NCBI RefSeq assembly: GCF_002355635.1
Contig: NZ_AP017558.1
Location: forward strand, 868,001 to 932,000
Direction of reading: 5' to 3'
DNA length: 64,000 nucleotides
DNA from: Halopenitus persicus
GTDB lineage: Archaea; Halobacteriota; Halobacteria; Halobacteriales; Haloferacaceae
The notes below the pieces were generated by a model. It ran no database searches and was not told where the DNA came from. It saw only the letters and a list, made by a program, of their open reading frames with translations. Below, piece by piece: positions 1 through 8,414 of this stretch; the stretch's first letter is position 1, and every line of letters begins with the position of its first letter. Made by a program: the position numbers and the translations under genes.

Positions 1-58
1 AGCAAACCGCGACCGCCGAACCGCGACCGCCGAACCGCGACCGTCGAACCGCGACCGG
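1..58. repeat. Short GC-rich tandem repeat at window start
   Basis: About four copies of a 14-base unit of the form cgaaccgcgaccgc run up to base 58, just before the nicotinate phosphoribosyltransferase gene. The repeat may be the 3' tail of a gene lying outside the window, in line with the 3'-end repeats seen elsewhere here, but that cannot be checked. Confidence 0.7.
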
Positions 59-113
59 CGGGTGGCGACGAGCGAGCCGAGTGGCTTTTTCCGACTGCAG
101 GCGAAGGGCGGGT

Positions 114-1274
114 ATGAGCGAGTTCGACATCGTCGGGGCCGACGCGATCCGGGCGGGCCGGGCGACGGACGCGTACTTCGACCGGACCGAACGGGTGCTC
201 GAGGCGTCCGACCGGAACCCCACCGTGGTCGCCGAGGTGACCGCCGACCAGTTCCCGGACGGGGACTTCGAGCTGTTCGCGGGCCTTGAGAACGCGGCCG
301 AGCTCCTCGCCGGACTCGACGTCGACGTCGACGCGATCCCCGAGGGGCGGCTGTTCGACGGCGGCCCCGTGATGCGGATCGAGGGACCATACCTCGCGTT
401 CGCGCGCTTCGAGACGTCGCTGCTTGGGTTTCTGTCACACGCCTCGGGGATCGCGACCGCGGCGCTGGACTGCCGAGCCGCGGCGCCGAACTCGACGGTG
501 CTCTCCTTCGGCGCGCGCCACGTTCATCCCGCGATGACCGCGACGGTCGAGCGGTCGGCGCTCGTGGCCGGGTTCGACGGGTTCTCCCACGTCGCGGCCG
601 GGGACGTGATCGGTCGCGAGGCCTCGGGGACGATGCCGCACGCGCTGGTGATCTGTTTCGGGAACGGAAACCAGGAGGCGGCCTGGCGGGCCTTCGAGGA
701 GGAGGTCGATCCCGACGTCCCGCGGATCGCGCTCTGTGACACGTACTCCGACGAGAAGGACGAGGTCATCCGGGCCGCCCGCGAGCTGGGCGACGATCTC
801 GACGGCGTCCGCCTCGACACGACCGGGTCACGGCGCGGCGACTTCCGACACATCGTCCGCGAGGTGCGGTGGGAGCTCGACGCGCGCGGCCACGAGAACG
901 TCGACGTGTACGTCTCGGGCGGTCTCACCCCCACCGATCTGCGGTCGCTGCGTGAGGTGGCGGACGGGTTCGGCGTCGGCGGCTACGTCTCGAACGCCGA
1001 TCCGGTCGATTTCGCGCTCGACATCGTGAGCGTGGACGGCGAGCCGGCCGCGAAGCGCGGCAAGCTCTCGGGGCGCAAGCAGGTCTACCGGACGCCCGAT
1101 GGGGGTCACCACGTCGGGCTCGCCGACCGCGAGGGCCCCGCGGACGGCGAGCCGCTGTTGGCGCCGCTGATCAGGGACGGGGAGATCGTCGAGGAACGGA
1201 CGTTCGACGTCGACGCGGCCGCCGAGCGGGCGCTCGCGGACGCCGATCGGGTCGGATACGGGTCCGAGGAGTAG
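114..1274 (+). CDS. Nicotinate phosphoribosyltransferase
   Basis: This 386-residue cytoplasmic enzyme is predicted to join nicotinate to PRPP, giving nicotinate mononucleotide for NAD salvage. The fold is that of the type II phosphoribosyltransferases shared with quinolinate phosphoribosyltransferase. The N-terminal part is followed by a conserved block around residues 131-139 (SFGARHVHP) whose Arg and His residues are typical of the phosphate and base site, and a late VYVSGGLTP block forms the barrel phosphate loop. The ATG at 114 is preferred to an in-frame ATG at 81 because the upstream 11 residues are basic and unlike the family, while MSEFDIVGAD is a normal haloarchaeal start. The gene stands alone; its 3' end faces the convergent AMMECR1 gene 21 bases away. 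Confidence 0.9.
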   Translation: MSEFDIVGADAIRAGRATDAYFDRTERVLEASDRNPTVVAEVTADQFPDGDFELFAGLENAAELLAGLDVDVDAIPEGRLFDGGPVMRIEGPYLAFARFETSLLGFLSHASGIATAALDCRAAAPNSTVLSFGARHVHPAMTATVERSALVAGFDGFSHVAAGDVIGREASGTMPHALVICFGNGNQEAAWRAFEEEVDPDVPRIALCDTYSDEKDEVIRAARELGDDLDGVRLDTTGSRRGDFRHIVREVRWELDARGHENVDVYVSGGLTPTDLRSLREVADGFGVGGYVSNADPVDFALDIVSVDGEPAAKRGKLSGRKQVYRTPDGGHHVGLADREGPADGEPLLAPLIRDGEIVEERTFDVDAAAERALADADRVGYGSEE

Positions 1275-1295
1275 TCGATCGAGCCGGGCCGTCGA

Positions 1296-1907
1296 TCACT
1301 CGGTCGAGAACGCCTCGACCGCGCCGCCGTCCTCGCGCTCGCGGAAGACCTGCCCCTCGATGAGCGTCACCATCGTCTCATCATCCTGCCAGGCCGTCGG
1401 CGGCAGCTGCGCCTTCCGACAGGCACGCGAGAGGAACTCGGCTTCCGACCAGTCGTTCTCGACGGGCAACATCGGATACATCCAGCCGTGGTTCCCGCCG
1501 GCGTCGATCGCCACGCCGTGAACGCCGAGCTCGAGGTCGGCGATCGGGTCGTCAGTGAGCGTGGTGCGTGAGACGACGCACACCGAGATCTGTAACGAGT
1601 CGAGTTCCTTGGGACCGACCTCGGAGCCACAGGAGTCGTCGGAGGCGGCAGTGATCGCCGCGTCGACGATCGCGTGGCCGAGCTGGTCGCCCTCGCTGTA
1701 GGTACCCGCACAGCCGCGGAGCCGGCCCCGGCCGCGCGTCGACTGGAGGCGAACGAACGCGCCGGTCCGGTTGTAGAAGGCGTCGCGCATACTGCCCGGC
1801 TGTTCGCGCTGGCCGTGTCGTACGAACGATTCGACCGATTCGCGCGCCAGTTCGACCGCTCGAGCGCCGTCCTCGTAGGAGAGCCGAACGGCCTGGGCCT
1901 CGGACAT
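1296..1907 (-). CDS. AMMECR1-domain protein
   Basis: This 203-residue protein belongs to the AMMECR1 family (TIGR00296), which is conserved from archaea to humans and whose biochemical role is not settled. Family signatures are visible: RGRGRLRGCAGT in the first third, where the LRGC core is the most conserved part, then SVCVVSRTTLTDDP and the closing GQVFRER. The length of about 200 residues is standard for archaeal members. No signal peptide or membrane segment is seen, so a cytoplasmic protein is expected. The gene is convergent with the phosphoribosyltransferase gene on its left and has an AT-richer spacer on its right that probably holds its promoter. Confidence 0.88.
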   Translation of the reverse strand: MSEAQAVRLSYEDGARAVELARESVESFVRHGQREQPGSMRDAFYNRTGAFVRLQSTRGRGRLRGCAGTYSEGDQLGHAIVDAAITAASDDSCGSEVGPKELDSLQISVCVVSRTTLTDDPIADLELGVHGVAIDAGGNHGWMYPMLPVENDWSEAEFLSRACRKAQLPPTAWQDDETMVTLIEGQVFREREDGGAVEAFSTE

Positions 1908-1996
1908 ATGAGGGTACAGGCGGGCTGGCGACTTGAACGTGTTCCTTCCGAGTGGATGATGATGAAGGATCCGATTACCGCAGCCGGCGCCGGCGG

Positions 1997-2533
1997 TCAG
2001 GGAAGGTAGCGAACGCTCACCACGCCGGGCTCCGAGCGCACCTCAACGCGGTTTACGCCCAACCTGGCGGCACGAGCGAGCGTCCCCTCCCGGTCCTCGA
2101 GGACGTCGGCGACCGCCTCCGCGGTCGTCTCCTCGGGCACCGTGAGCACGTGCAGCTCGCCGACGCCCGCACGCGGCTCCCGCGTGAGATCGCCGACTGG
2201 CTGGTCGGCGGCGATCGACCGTTCCTGTGGCGTCGGCGGTTCCTCGCTCTCCTCGATCGGAACGGTCCATCGGTCCTCGACGGCGACGACCTGATAGGTC
2301 ACCTCCAACGGCGGATCCGGGGCGATCGTGGCCTCAAGCACGTCCTCGGTTTCGACGCCGGGGTTCGTTTCCACGGTGTGCACCTGGCCGTCGTGAACGT
2401 CCCTGAGCACCGCCGAGTCCGTGTCGGCGTGGGTGACGAGGAAGGTTCCCGTCTTGCCGTCCACGGGATCATCATCGTCCCCACCATCCACCGTCCCGCC
2501 GGAGGAGGCCGGGGGGGTCTCGTCGTCGGTCAT
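1997..2533 (-). CDS. Acidic haloarchaeal protein, DUF5812-like
   Basis: This 178-residue soluble protein has a very acidic, glycine-rich N-terminus of about 25 residues followed by a beta-rich core (KTGTFLVTHADTDSAVLRD, then a segment ending VTYQVVAVEDRW). The C-terminal half (VGELHVLTVPEETTAEAVADV) looks like a small alpha/beta domain. I associate it with a haloarchaea-specific family of unknown function, DUF5812, from memory only. The ATG at 2533 is chosen because upstream in-frame codons read as arginine-rich non-coding sequence on the opposite strand of the next spacer. It may be transcribed together with the membrane protein gene at 2629-3135, which lies 95 bases upstream. No function can be assigned. 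Confidence 0.7.
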   Translation of the reverse strand: MTDDETPPASSGGTVDGGDDDDPVDGKTGTFLVTHADTDSAVLRDVHDGQVHTVETNPGVETEDVLEATIAPDPPLEVTYQVVAVEDRWTVPIEESEEPPTPQERSIAADQPVGDLTREPRAGVGELHVLTVPEETTAEAVADVLEDREGTLARAARLGVNRVEVRSEPGVVSVRYLP

Positions 2534-2628
2534 ACGCCCGATAGGCGGTCGGCCCTTTTCGGCGTTTCGAGCCGCGCCGTCCCCTTGCGACGGCGTATCG
2601 AGGGGACCGGATCCGTGACGACGGGCCC

Positions 2629-3135
2629 TCAGGTCCCGAGCCGCCGGTGGACGAGCACCATCACCACGGCAGCCGCGAGCGGCGGAAGGATCCCGAGAAT
2701 CGGGTGCGCGGCGTACAACAGTTCCAACAGCGCCGAGTCGGTGGGGGTCTGGAACGCCGGCGGCGCGGAGATCACGAGTGCGAGGTACAGCGACGCGAGG
2801 AACGCGTACCCACAGGCCGCCAGCGCCTGGTCGTATCGCGGATGGACGTCGGTTCCGAGACGGTGGCGTCGCGCGACCAGCAGGACCGGGGCCACGAGCG
2901 GGCCGACCGCGAGAAACCCGACGAGCACGAACAGCGACCGGGAGAAGGAGACGAGCCCGCCACGGACCAGCTCGGAGGTCCGGGCCAGCTCGACGACCAG
3001 CCCCATCGTGACCACCAGAGCGACGAACAGCGCCGCAAGCGATCCCACGAGCCAGTAGACGCGGAAGAACCACGAGTCGCTGGCGCGAACCGCGTACGGG
3101 AACGCGCCGAGCGCCCCGCGATACGCCTCGGTCAT
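2629..3135 (-). CDS. Four-helix membrane protein of unknown function
   Basis: This 168-residue protein has four clear hydrophobic segments, at about residues 28-50, 65-85, 105-125 and 138-162, with short polar loops rich in arginine between them. The cytoplasmic loop before segment 3 carries RRHRLGTDVHPRYDQ. It resembles small membrane proteins that are widespread in haloarchaea and have no assigned role. It begins with ATG at 3135, a few bases after an AT-rich promoter-like stretch, and lies 95 bases upstream of the acidic protein gene on the same strand. I see no catalytic motif; it could be an accessory or structural membrane protein. Confidence 0.72.
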   Translation of the reverse strand: MTEAYRGALGAFPYAVRASDSWFFRVYWLVGSLAALFVALVVTMGLVVELARTSELVRGGLVSFSRSLFVLVGFLAVGPLVAPVLLVARRHRLGTDVHPRYDQALAACGYAFLASLYLALVISAPPAFQTPTDSALLELLYAAHPILGILPPLAAAVVMVLVHRRLGT

Positions 3136-3232
3136 CGTGAATGCTTGGTGCCTACGAGCGATAAACCCCGCGACCTCGAACCGACCCCTTCGAACCGGAG
3201 TCGACGGTGAGATCGGCGGTGGGGGTCGACGG

Positions 3233-4378
3233 TCAGAACGCCTGCAACTCCTCGAGAACCGCGGCGGCGGACCCGTCGTCGATGGCCTCGCGCGCCGCCG
3301 TCAGCCCGTCCGCAAGCGTCTCGACGTCGTCGCGGGCGTAGATCCGGAACGCCGCGTTGAGCGCGATCGCGTCCGCGAAGCGGTCCGTCCGGTCGCCAGC
3401 GAGGACCGCCTCGGTGATCGCGGCGGAGTCGGCAGCGACGTCGTCGACGGCCAGGTCGTCCGTCTCGAAGTCCATCCCGTACTCCGCGGTCTCGATCTCG
3501 TAGTCCGTGAACGTCGGACCGTCGGCGGCGTCCGCGGCGGCATCGGCATCGGCGACCTCCTCGGCCGGATCGGCATCGGCGGCTCCGTCCGAAGCGCCAG
3601 CCGCCCGCCAATCGGCCACCTTCGTGTAGCCGGGACGGATGTCGTCGTACCCTTCCATCCCCTGGAACATGATCACTCGGTCCAGGTCGTGGAACCGGCT
3701 CGCCGCGAACGTGTCACAGATCTTCTTCGCGAACGCGAGGTGATAGAAGGATCCCAGGTGGACGTCCGCGCCCGCGGGGTTCGCGAGCGTCTCGATCGTG
3801 TTCACGAAGGTGCGGACGCCCATCCGATCGCGTCGCTCGTGGAGGGCGTCGATCGCGGGGTTAAATGCCGGCTGGTAATAGAATCCGAAGCCGGTCTCGT
3901 CGACCATCGCCGCGGAGTCCCGGGGGGTGAGCTCGGTCGCGACGCCGAGCTCGTCGAGGACGTGCTTGTAGGCGTCCTGCTTTTGGGTCGGCACGCGGTC
4001 GCCGGAGTGGGCGACGACCGGGGTGCCGGCGGCGGCGGCGACGATCCCCGCCGCGGCGCCGAGGATCGCCGTGTCGCCCTTGCCGTCGTAGTTGGCGCCG
4101 CAGTCGACCGGATCCGCGTCCGGCTCGGCGTACTCGACGCGTTCGCACATCACGTCGGTGAACGCCGCGAGCTCCTCGGGGACGTTCTTCTTCCAGCGGT
4201 TGGCGAGCCAGAACGCGCCCAGCGTCGTCGGATCCGGCTCGTCCGCCAGGATGCGCTCGAACGCCTCCGTCGCCTGCTCGCGCGTCAGGTCCGCGGCGGA
4301 TTTCGGTCCCGATCCGCAGACCTCGGTCATCAGCCGTTCGAGGGGCCACTCGCCGAACTCGAGGGTCGCGTTCGCCAT
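3233..4378 (-). CDS. Anthranilate phosphoribosyltransferase-like (TrpD2-type) protein
   Basis: This 381-residue protein belongs to the nucleoside phosphorylase/phosphoribosyltransferase family that includes TrpD. It starts with a helical domain (LTREQATEAFERILADEPD), and the middle contains DCGANYDGKGDTAILGAAAG, where TrpD would have a glycine-rich PRPP loop (DTCGTGGDD in the true TrpD of this window at 41386-42438). The loop is altered here, so the substrate may differ. A block on residues about 190-270 (NTIETLANPAG, FQGMEGYDD) matches TrpD-like paralogues. A long Ala/Asp-rich insertion near residues 290-330 is probably disordered. The ATG at 4378 is favoured over an earlier in-frame start whose extension is arginine-rich. 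True anthranilate transferase activity is unlikely, as the genuine gene is in the trp cluster. Confidence 0.78.
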   Translation of the reverse strand: MANATLEFGEWPLERLMTEVCGSGPKSAADLTREQATEAFERILADEPDPTTLGAFWLANRWKKNVPEELAAFTDVMCERVEYAEPDADPVDCGANYDGKGDTAILGAAAGIVAAAAGTPVVAHSGDRVPTQKQDAYKHVLDELGVATELTPRDSAAMVDETGFGFYYQPAFNPAIDALHERRDRMGVRTFVNTIETLANPAGADVHLGSFYHLAFAKKICDTFAASRFHDLDRVIMFQGMEGYDDIRPGYTKVADWRAAGASDGAADADPAEEVADADAAADAADGPTFTDYEIETAEYGMDFETDDLAVDDVAADSAAITEAVLAGDRTDRFADAIALNAAFRIYARDDVETLADGLTAAREAIDDGSAAAVLEELQAF

Positions 4379-4630
4379 ACGTCGACTTCGGTCGCCGGGC
4401 GCAAAAGCGTCCCGTTCGCCGGCCACGGGCGGCCGGCGATTCCGGCGTCGTCCGGACGTTCCTCGCCCCGACGCGTCCACACCGGCGTCGGGGTGTGACC
4501 GACGCCAACGACCAGACGCGACCTATGCCGTCGACGAGACCGACTCACGCCACGACGAGACACGAACCACGCCACGACGAGCGCGTCCCGCTCCGAAAGC
4601 CGTAGATACGCGGCGGCCCTACCGGGGATA

Positions 4631-5683
4631 ATGAGCCTCGACGCCGACTGGCGTGCGGACCTCGACGTCGTCGACGCCGCGCTGATCGACGGCTACCAGA
4701 GCGGCTTCCCGGTCGCCGATCGCCCGTTCGAGACCGTCGCGGACGCCATCGCCGCGGAGACGGGTCACGACGTCGACGGGGATGCGGTCCTCGAACGCGT
4801 TCGTCGCCTCCGCGAGGCGGGCGTCTTCCGCCGGTTCGGCGCCGTCCTGAATCCCCCCGTCATCGGCTCCTCGACGCTGGCCGCGGTCCGAGCGCCGGCG
4901 GACCGATTCGACGGGATCGCCGCAACGGTGAACGGCTACCGGCAGGTGAACCACAACTACCGCCGCGACCACGAGTGGAACATGTGGTTCGTCGTCACCG
5001 CGGGCTCCCGCCAGCGGCGCGACGAGATCCTCTCGGCGATCGAGTCGGAAACGGGGTGTTCGGTGCTCGCGCTCCCGATGCTGACCGACTACTACATCGA
5101 CCTCGAGTTCCCCGTCGTCAACCGTGACCGGTTCGCCCGCGAGTCCGTGGCCGGCGCGGACGCCTCGGCGACCCGGATCGCCGAGGACGCCCGCGGGGAT
5201 CTGTCGCCGCTGGAGGCCGACCTCCTGATAGCCATCCAGGACGGCCTCCCGCTCTCGCCGACGCCGTACCGGGACGTCGCCGCCGAGATCGACGCGTCGG
5301 CCGCGGACGTCCGGGCCGCGACCAGACGACTGCTGGGCGACGGTTGCATCAAGCGTATCGGGTGCGTCGTCAACCACGTCGTCACCGGCTTCCGAAACAA
5401 CTGTATGGTCGTCTGGGACGTACCGGACGACGACCTCGACGCGTACGGCGAGCGCGTGGGCAGCCTCCCGTACGTGACCTTATGTTATCACCGCCCGCGC
5501 CGCCCCGAGCAGGACTGGCCGTACAACCTGTTCACGATGATCCACGGCCGGGAGGCCGACGCGGTGGACGCCAAGATCGACGAGCTCGCCGCCGACTACC
5601 TTCCGGTCCCCCACGAACGCCTCTACTCGACGGAGACGCTGAAACAGACGGGGGCGCGCTACGAGGACCTCCTCGCGGAGTAA
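4631..5683 (+). CDS. Siroheme decarboxylase, AhbA/AhbB fusion
   Basis: This 350-residue protein is predicted to decarboxylate siroheme to didecarboxysiroheme in the alternative heme pathway used by archaea. It consists of two tandem units, each with an Lrp/AsnC-like winged helix followed by a ferredoxin-like domain. The first unit contains RRFGAVLNPP and the histidine-rich segment NHNYRRDHEWNMWF at about residues 109-122; the second contains CYHRPRRPEQDWPYNLFTM and MIHGRE, which are hallmarks of AhbB. In many organisms AhbA and AhbB are separate subunits; a fused form is usual in haloarchaea. Such proteins are often mislabelled as Lrp/AsnC transcription regulators. The gene ends in a sequence that starts a 21-base tandem repeat. 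Confidence 0.88.
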   Translation: MSLDADWRADLDVVDAALIDGYQSGFPVADRPFETVADAIAAETGHDVDGDAVLERVRRLREAGVFRRFGAVLNPPVIGSSTLAAVRAPADRFDGIAATVNGYRQVNHNYRRDHEWNMWFVVTAGSRQRRDEILSAIESETGCSVLALPMLTDYYIDLEFPVVNRDRFARESVAGADASATRIAEDARGDLSPLEADLLIAIQDGLPLSPTPYRDVAAEIDASAADVRAATRRLLGDGCIKRIGCVVNHVVTGFRNNCMVVWDVPDDDLDAYGERVGSLPYVTLCYHRPRRPEQDWPYNLFTMIHGREADAVDAKIDELAADYLPVPHERLYSTETLKQTGARYEDLLAE

Positions 5684-5813
5684 CGACAGCGTCTCGCGGA
5701 GTCACCACATCGTCTCGCGGAGTCACCACATCGTCTCGCGGAGTCACCACATCGTCTCGCGGAGTCACCACATCGTCTCGCGGAGTCACCACATCGTCTC
5801 GCGGAGGACCCCG
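5672..5813. repeat. 21-base tandem repeat derived from the stop region of the ahbAB gene
   Basis: Five identical 21-base units of the form ctcgcggagtcaccacatcgt begin at 5693 and follow one another to 5797, with a partial sixth copy. The segment 5672-5692, which carries the TAA stop codon of the upstream gene at 5681-5683, is a diverged copy with three mismatches. The array therefore appears to have grown from the gene's own 3' end. It fills nearly the whole spacer before the pyrophosphatase gene at 5869. Confidence 0.93.
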
Positions 5814-5868
5814 CGCCTCCGCCGTCGGCGACCGACGACTATTCGTGTCCGGTCGGCGAGCCTCCGAT

Positions 5869-6495
5869 ATGCTCACCTACGTGACGACCAATCCGGGGAA
5901 GATTCGGGAGGCGGAGTCGTACCTCCCCGACGAGTCGATCGACCGACTGGCGTACGACTACACCGAGATCCAGAGCGACGACCTGGGCCCGATCGCCGCT
6001 CACGGCGCCCGCGAGGCGTATCGACACGCCGGCGAGCCGGTCGTGGTCGACGACGCCGGACTGTTCATCGAGGGACTCGGCGGGTTTCCCGGACCGTACT
6101 CCTCGTACGTCGAGGACACCCTCGGCGTCGAGGGAGTCTGGGAGGTCGCATCCGAGCTCGCGGACCGGCGCGCAGCCTTCCGCTGCGTGCTCGCCTACTG
6201 CGACGGCGAGGAGTTCGCCGCGACGCCGGACCCGATCGACCGCGAGGACCGCGTCGCCGCGGCCGCGGCCGGCCCCGACGCCGACGCCGATCGGGCCGCG
6301 CTGCCCGTCAAGCTCTTCGAAGGATACGTCCCGGGAACGATCGTCGCCCCGCGCGGCGACGGCGGCTTCGGCTACGATCCGATCTTCGAACACGACGGCA
6401 CGACGTTCGCGGAGATGGCCACCGAACGGAAGAACGCGGTCTCCCACCGCGGCCGCGCGCTCGCGAAATTCGCCGAGTGGTTCGCCCAGCGGTAA
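5869..6495 (+). CDS. Non-canonical purine NTP pyrophosphatase (ITPase/HAM1 family)
   Basis: This 208-residue cytoplasmic enzyme hydrolyses ITP, dITP and XTP to monophosphates, keeping deaminated purines out of nucleic acids. Family signatures are clear: the start TYVTTNPGKIREAE, the nucleotide-site block VVDDAGLFIEGLGGFPGPYS at about residues 62-81, and the C-terminal GDGGFGYDPIFE with AVSHRGRALAKF. Compared with the usual length of about 185-200 residues it has an extra acidic/alanine-rich insertion near residues 125-145, common in halophilic versions. The ATG at 5869 gives the normal N-terminus; reading further upstream would run into the tandem repeat. In many archaea this gene neighbours the Kae1-Bud32 gene, but that is not in this window. 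Confidence 0.92.
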   Translation: MLTYVTTNPGKIREAESYLPDESIDRLAYDYTEIQSDDLGPIAAHGAREAYRHAGEPVVVDDAGLFIEGLGGFPGPYSSYVEDTLGVEGVWEVASELADRRAAFRCVLAYCDGEEFAATPDPIDREDRVAAAAAGPDADADRAALPVKLFEGYVPGTIVAPRGDGGFGYDPIFEHDGTTFAEMATERKNAVSHRGRALAKFAEWFAQR

Positions 6496-6786
6496 CGAGT
6501 CGTTCGGCCACGGCCGACCGCGGTCGATCCGGCGGCTCCGGAGGTATATACGTGATCGGGCGCCACCCGGTCGCGTGCCCGTTTCGCCGTCCTCGGCGCC
6601 CACGCGGTTGCGCGACACGCAGCGTCGAGGCGGGACGCTATCCACCTCGAAGCGCGTGTCGCCTGCTCGCCATCAACCTCGACCGACGCCAAAACGGGAC
6701 ACCGGATCGTTGCCGAGTCCACGGACGGCGGACCTGCGGGCGGCAGCCCGTGGACGTCACGAACTCACGACGGTGGCGCCACCTGA

Positions 6787-7464
6787 TTACCCGCGCGGGT
6801 CGCGGTCCGGACCGGGATACTCTCCCCCGACGACCGTCGGATAAACCCGTTCCGGGTCGAACACGGTGACGAACGCCTGCGGCTCCCGAACGCTGATCGG
6901 AACCCGATCGCGGAGCGCCACCCCGGCCGCGGCGCTCGTGAGGGCCGGATCGAACGAGAGCACGTGCATCGCGCCGCCGTGATAGGCCGCCGCGAGCGCG
7001 GGGTGATCGCCCGGCGGCTGCTCGATGAGCACGATCCGGTCCGCCGCGAGCGCGTGCCACGCGGACGCGAGGGCCGGATCGGCGAGGTCGGCGATGACAG
7101 CCCGCGCATCCGCGAGCAGCTGCCGGGTCGCGACGAGCGTGAGCCACGAATGGCGTCGGACCACGTCAAGCGCCGCACGGGCCTCCCCGCCGACCAGGAG
7201 ATCGGCCGCCAGCACGTCCGCGTCGGCGACGATCCGGTCGATGCTCGGGTCACTGCGGTCACCGTCGGCACCGTCGGCACCGGCGGTCGACCCGGCGCGG
7301 GGGTCGGAGACGTCCGCAGCCCCCGCCTCGTTCCTCTCGCCGTTCGACTCCGCCGAGCGTTGGCACTCGAGCGCCGTACGGACGTCCGCAACCGTGTGCT
7401 CCGCGGAGTGTCGATCGAAGAGGTTGCCCCAGTGCACGCTCCGTCGAAGGGTGCGGGCGACCAT
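6787..7464 (-). CDS. Haloarchaeal protein with PIN-like core
   Basis: The 225-residue product has an acidic low-complexity stretch (about residues 45-75) and then a compact domain. The domain opens with IVADADVLAADLLVGG, which looks like the first acidic strand and loop of PIN nucleases (usual form VDTNVLVSALL), and later has PGDHPALAAAYHGGAMHV followed by LSFDPAL, matching the second acidic cluster of PIN domains. No antitoxin-like gene is adjacent, so a toxin role is not indicated. It may be one of the conserved haloarchaeal orphan PIN-like families. The start at 7464 is the first ATG after a promoter-like spacer. Function as an RNase is inference from the motif pattern only. Confidence 0.65.
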   Translation of the reverse strand: MVARTLRRSVHWGNLFDRHSAEHTVADVRTALECQRSAESNGERNEAGAADVSDPRAGSTAGADGADGDRSDPSIDRIVADADVLAADLLVGGEARAALDVVRRHSWLTLVATRQLLADARAVIADLADPALASAWHALAADRIVLIEQPPGDHPALAAAYHGGAMHVLSFDPALTSAAAGVALRDRVPISVREPQAFVTVFDPERVYPTVVGGEYPGPDRDPRG

Positions 7465-7667
7465 CCCGTTTACGGACCACGTGGTTATGGCGACCCCACG
7501 GTCACGGAAGATCCCGGGTAGCCACCGCGATCGTCAGGTGACCGCCGCGCGTCTGACGTGGATTTATGGTCGCCGCGGCGCCCGGATCGACCGGGCGCGC
7601 ACCATCCGCAGTTCCCCCATCCTCACCCCGCGCGCCCCCCGTCACACGCTCGTTCGAAACGGCCGCC

Positions 7668-8321
7668 TCAGCCGAGGAGCGTCGACTCGACGTCCTCGAT
7701 CGCACCGGTGACCGCGAGTATCGCCAGCCTGTCGCCCGCCTCGACCGCGGTGCCCGGAAGCGGAATCGTCAATGGGTCGCCGTCACGGCCGTGCGCGTAG
7801 ATGCGTCCGTGGTCGCCGAGGTCGATGTCGTTGACGTGTGCGCCGACCACCGGTGCGTCCCCGTCGATCGTCACCACGATCAGCTGCAAGCCCTCGGTCA
7901 AGTCCCCGAGGGCGTTGAAATCGCCGCCGAGGATCGCGGTCTTCGCGCCGGCGGCGCCGAAGCGTTCGGGATAGATGACCTCGTCGGCGTCCGCCTCGTA
8001 CCGGTCGTACACGTCGGGATCGACGTCCTCGCTGAGACGCATCACCGTCCGACAGCCGTACTCGGAGCCGATCCGGCAGATGTGGTGGTTCGTCTCGACC
8101 GTGCCGGTGAGCCCGCCGACGGCCGCAGCCTCGTCGATCCCGCCCGTTTCGAGCACCGTGCGGTCGCTTCCGTCACCCTCGATCGTCGTGAACCCACGCT
8201 CCCGGGATCTGAGCACCTTCTCGTGGTCGTCGTCGACGACCGTCACCTCGTGGCCCTCAGCATCGAGCACCCGCGCGGTTCGTGCACCGACCCGTCCGAA
8301 TCCGACGACGAGTATTCGCAT
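7668..8321 (-). CDS. TrkA-N domain potassium channel/transport regulator
   Basis: This 217-residue soluble protein has an N-terminal Rossmann RCK domain. The nucleotide motif GFGRVG lies at about residues 7-12, and the acidic residue closing the second strand is present (VTVVDDD). The central part (GDGSDRTVLETGG, then ETNHHICRIGSEYG) is typical of TrkA-N proteins. Residues from about 135 form a TrkA-C-like module (APVVGAHVNDIDLGDHG). It would bind NAD(H) or ATP and gate a potassium channel or Trk transporter, but no channel gene is adjacent. The ATG at 8321 is chosen because MRILVVGFG is the standard family start; nine earlier codons are basic and non-conserved. Confidence 0.87.
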   Translation of the reverse strand: MRILVVGFGRVGARTARVLDAEGHEVTVVDDDHEKVLRSRERGFTTIEGDGSDRTVLETGGIDEAAAVGGLTGTVETNHHICRIGSEYGCRTVMRLSEDVDPDVYDRYEADADEVIYPERFGAAGAKTAILGGDFNALGDLTEGLQLIVVTIDGDAPVVGAHVNDIDLGDHGRIYAHGRDGDPLTIPLPGTAVEAGDRLAILAVTGAIEDVESTLLG

Positions 8322-8414
8322 ACGTCGGCGTACGGCGACGGGCATCAAAAACCTATGTGAGTGAGTACCACCCTCGTGCCGTCGCCGAGCGTACCGCCGG
8401 GAGGTGCCGACGTG

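Noticed and set aside
5672-5813. Array of direct repeats that could be taken for a CRISPR
   Set aside because: The 21-base units are contiguous, with no spacers, and there are no cas genes in the window.
6496-6786. Open frames of 80-130 codons on both strands in the spacer after the pyrophosphatase gene
   Set aside because: Composition is arginine- and proline-rich, as expected for chance frames at high GC, and no ribosome site or promoter fits.
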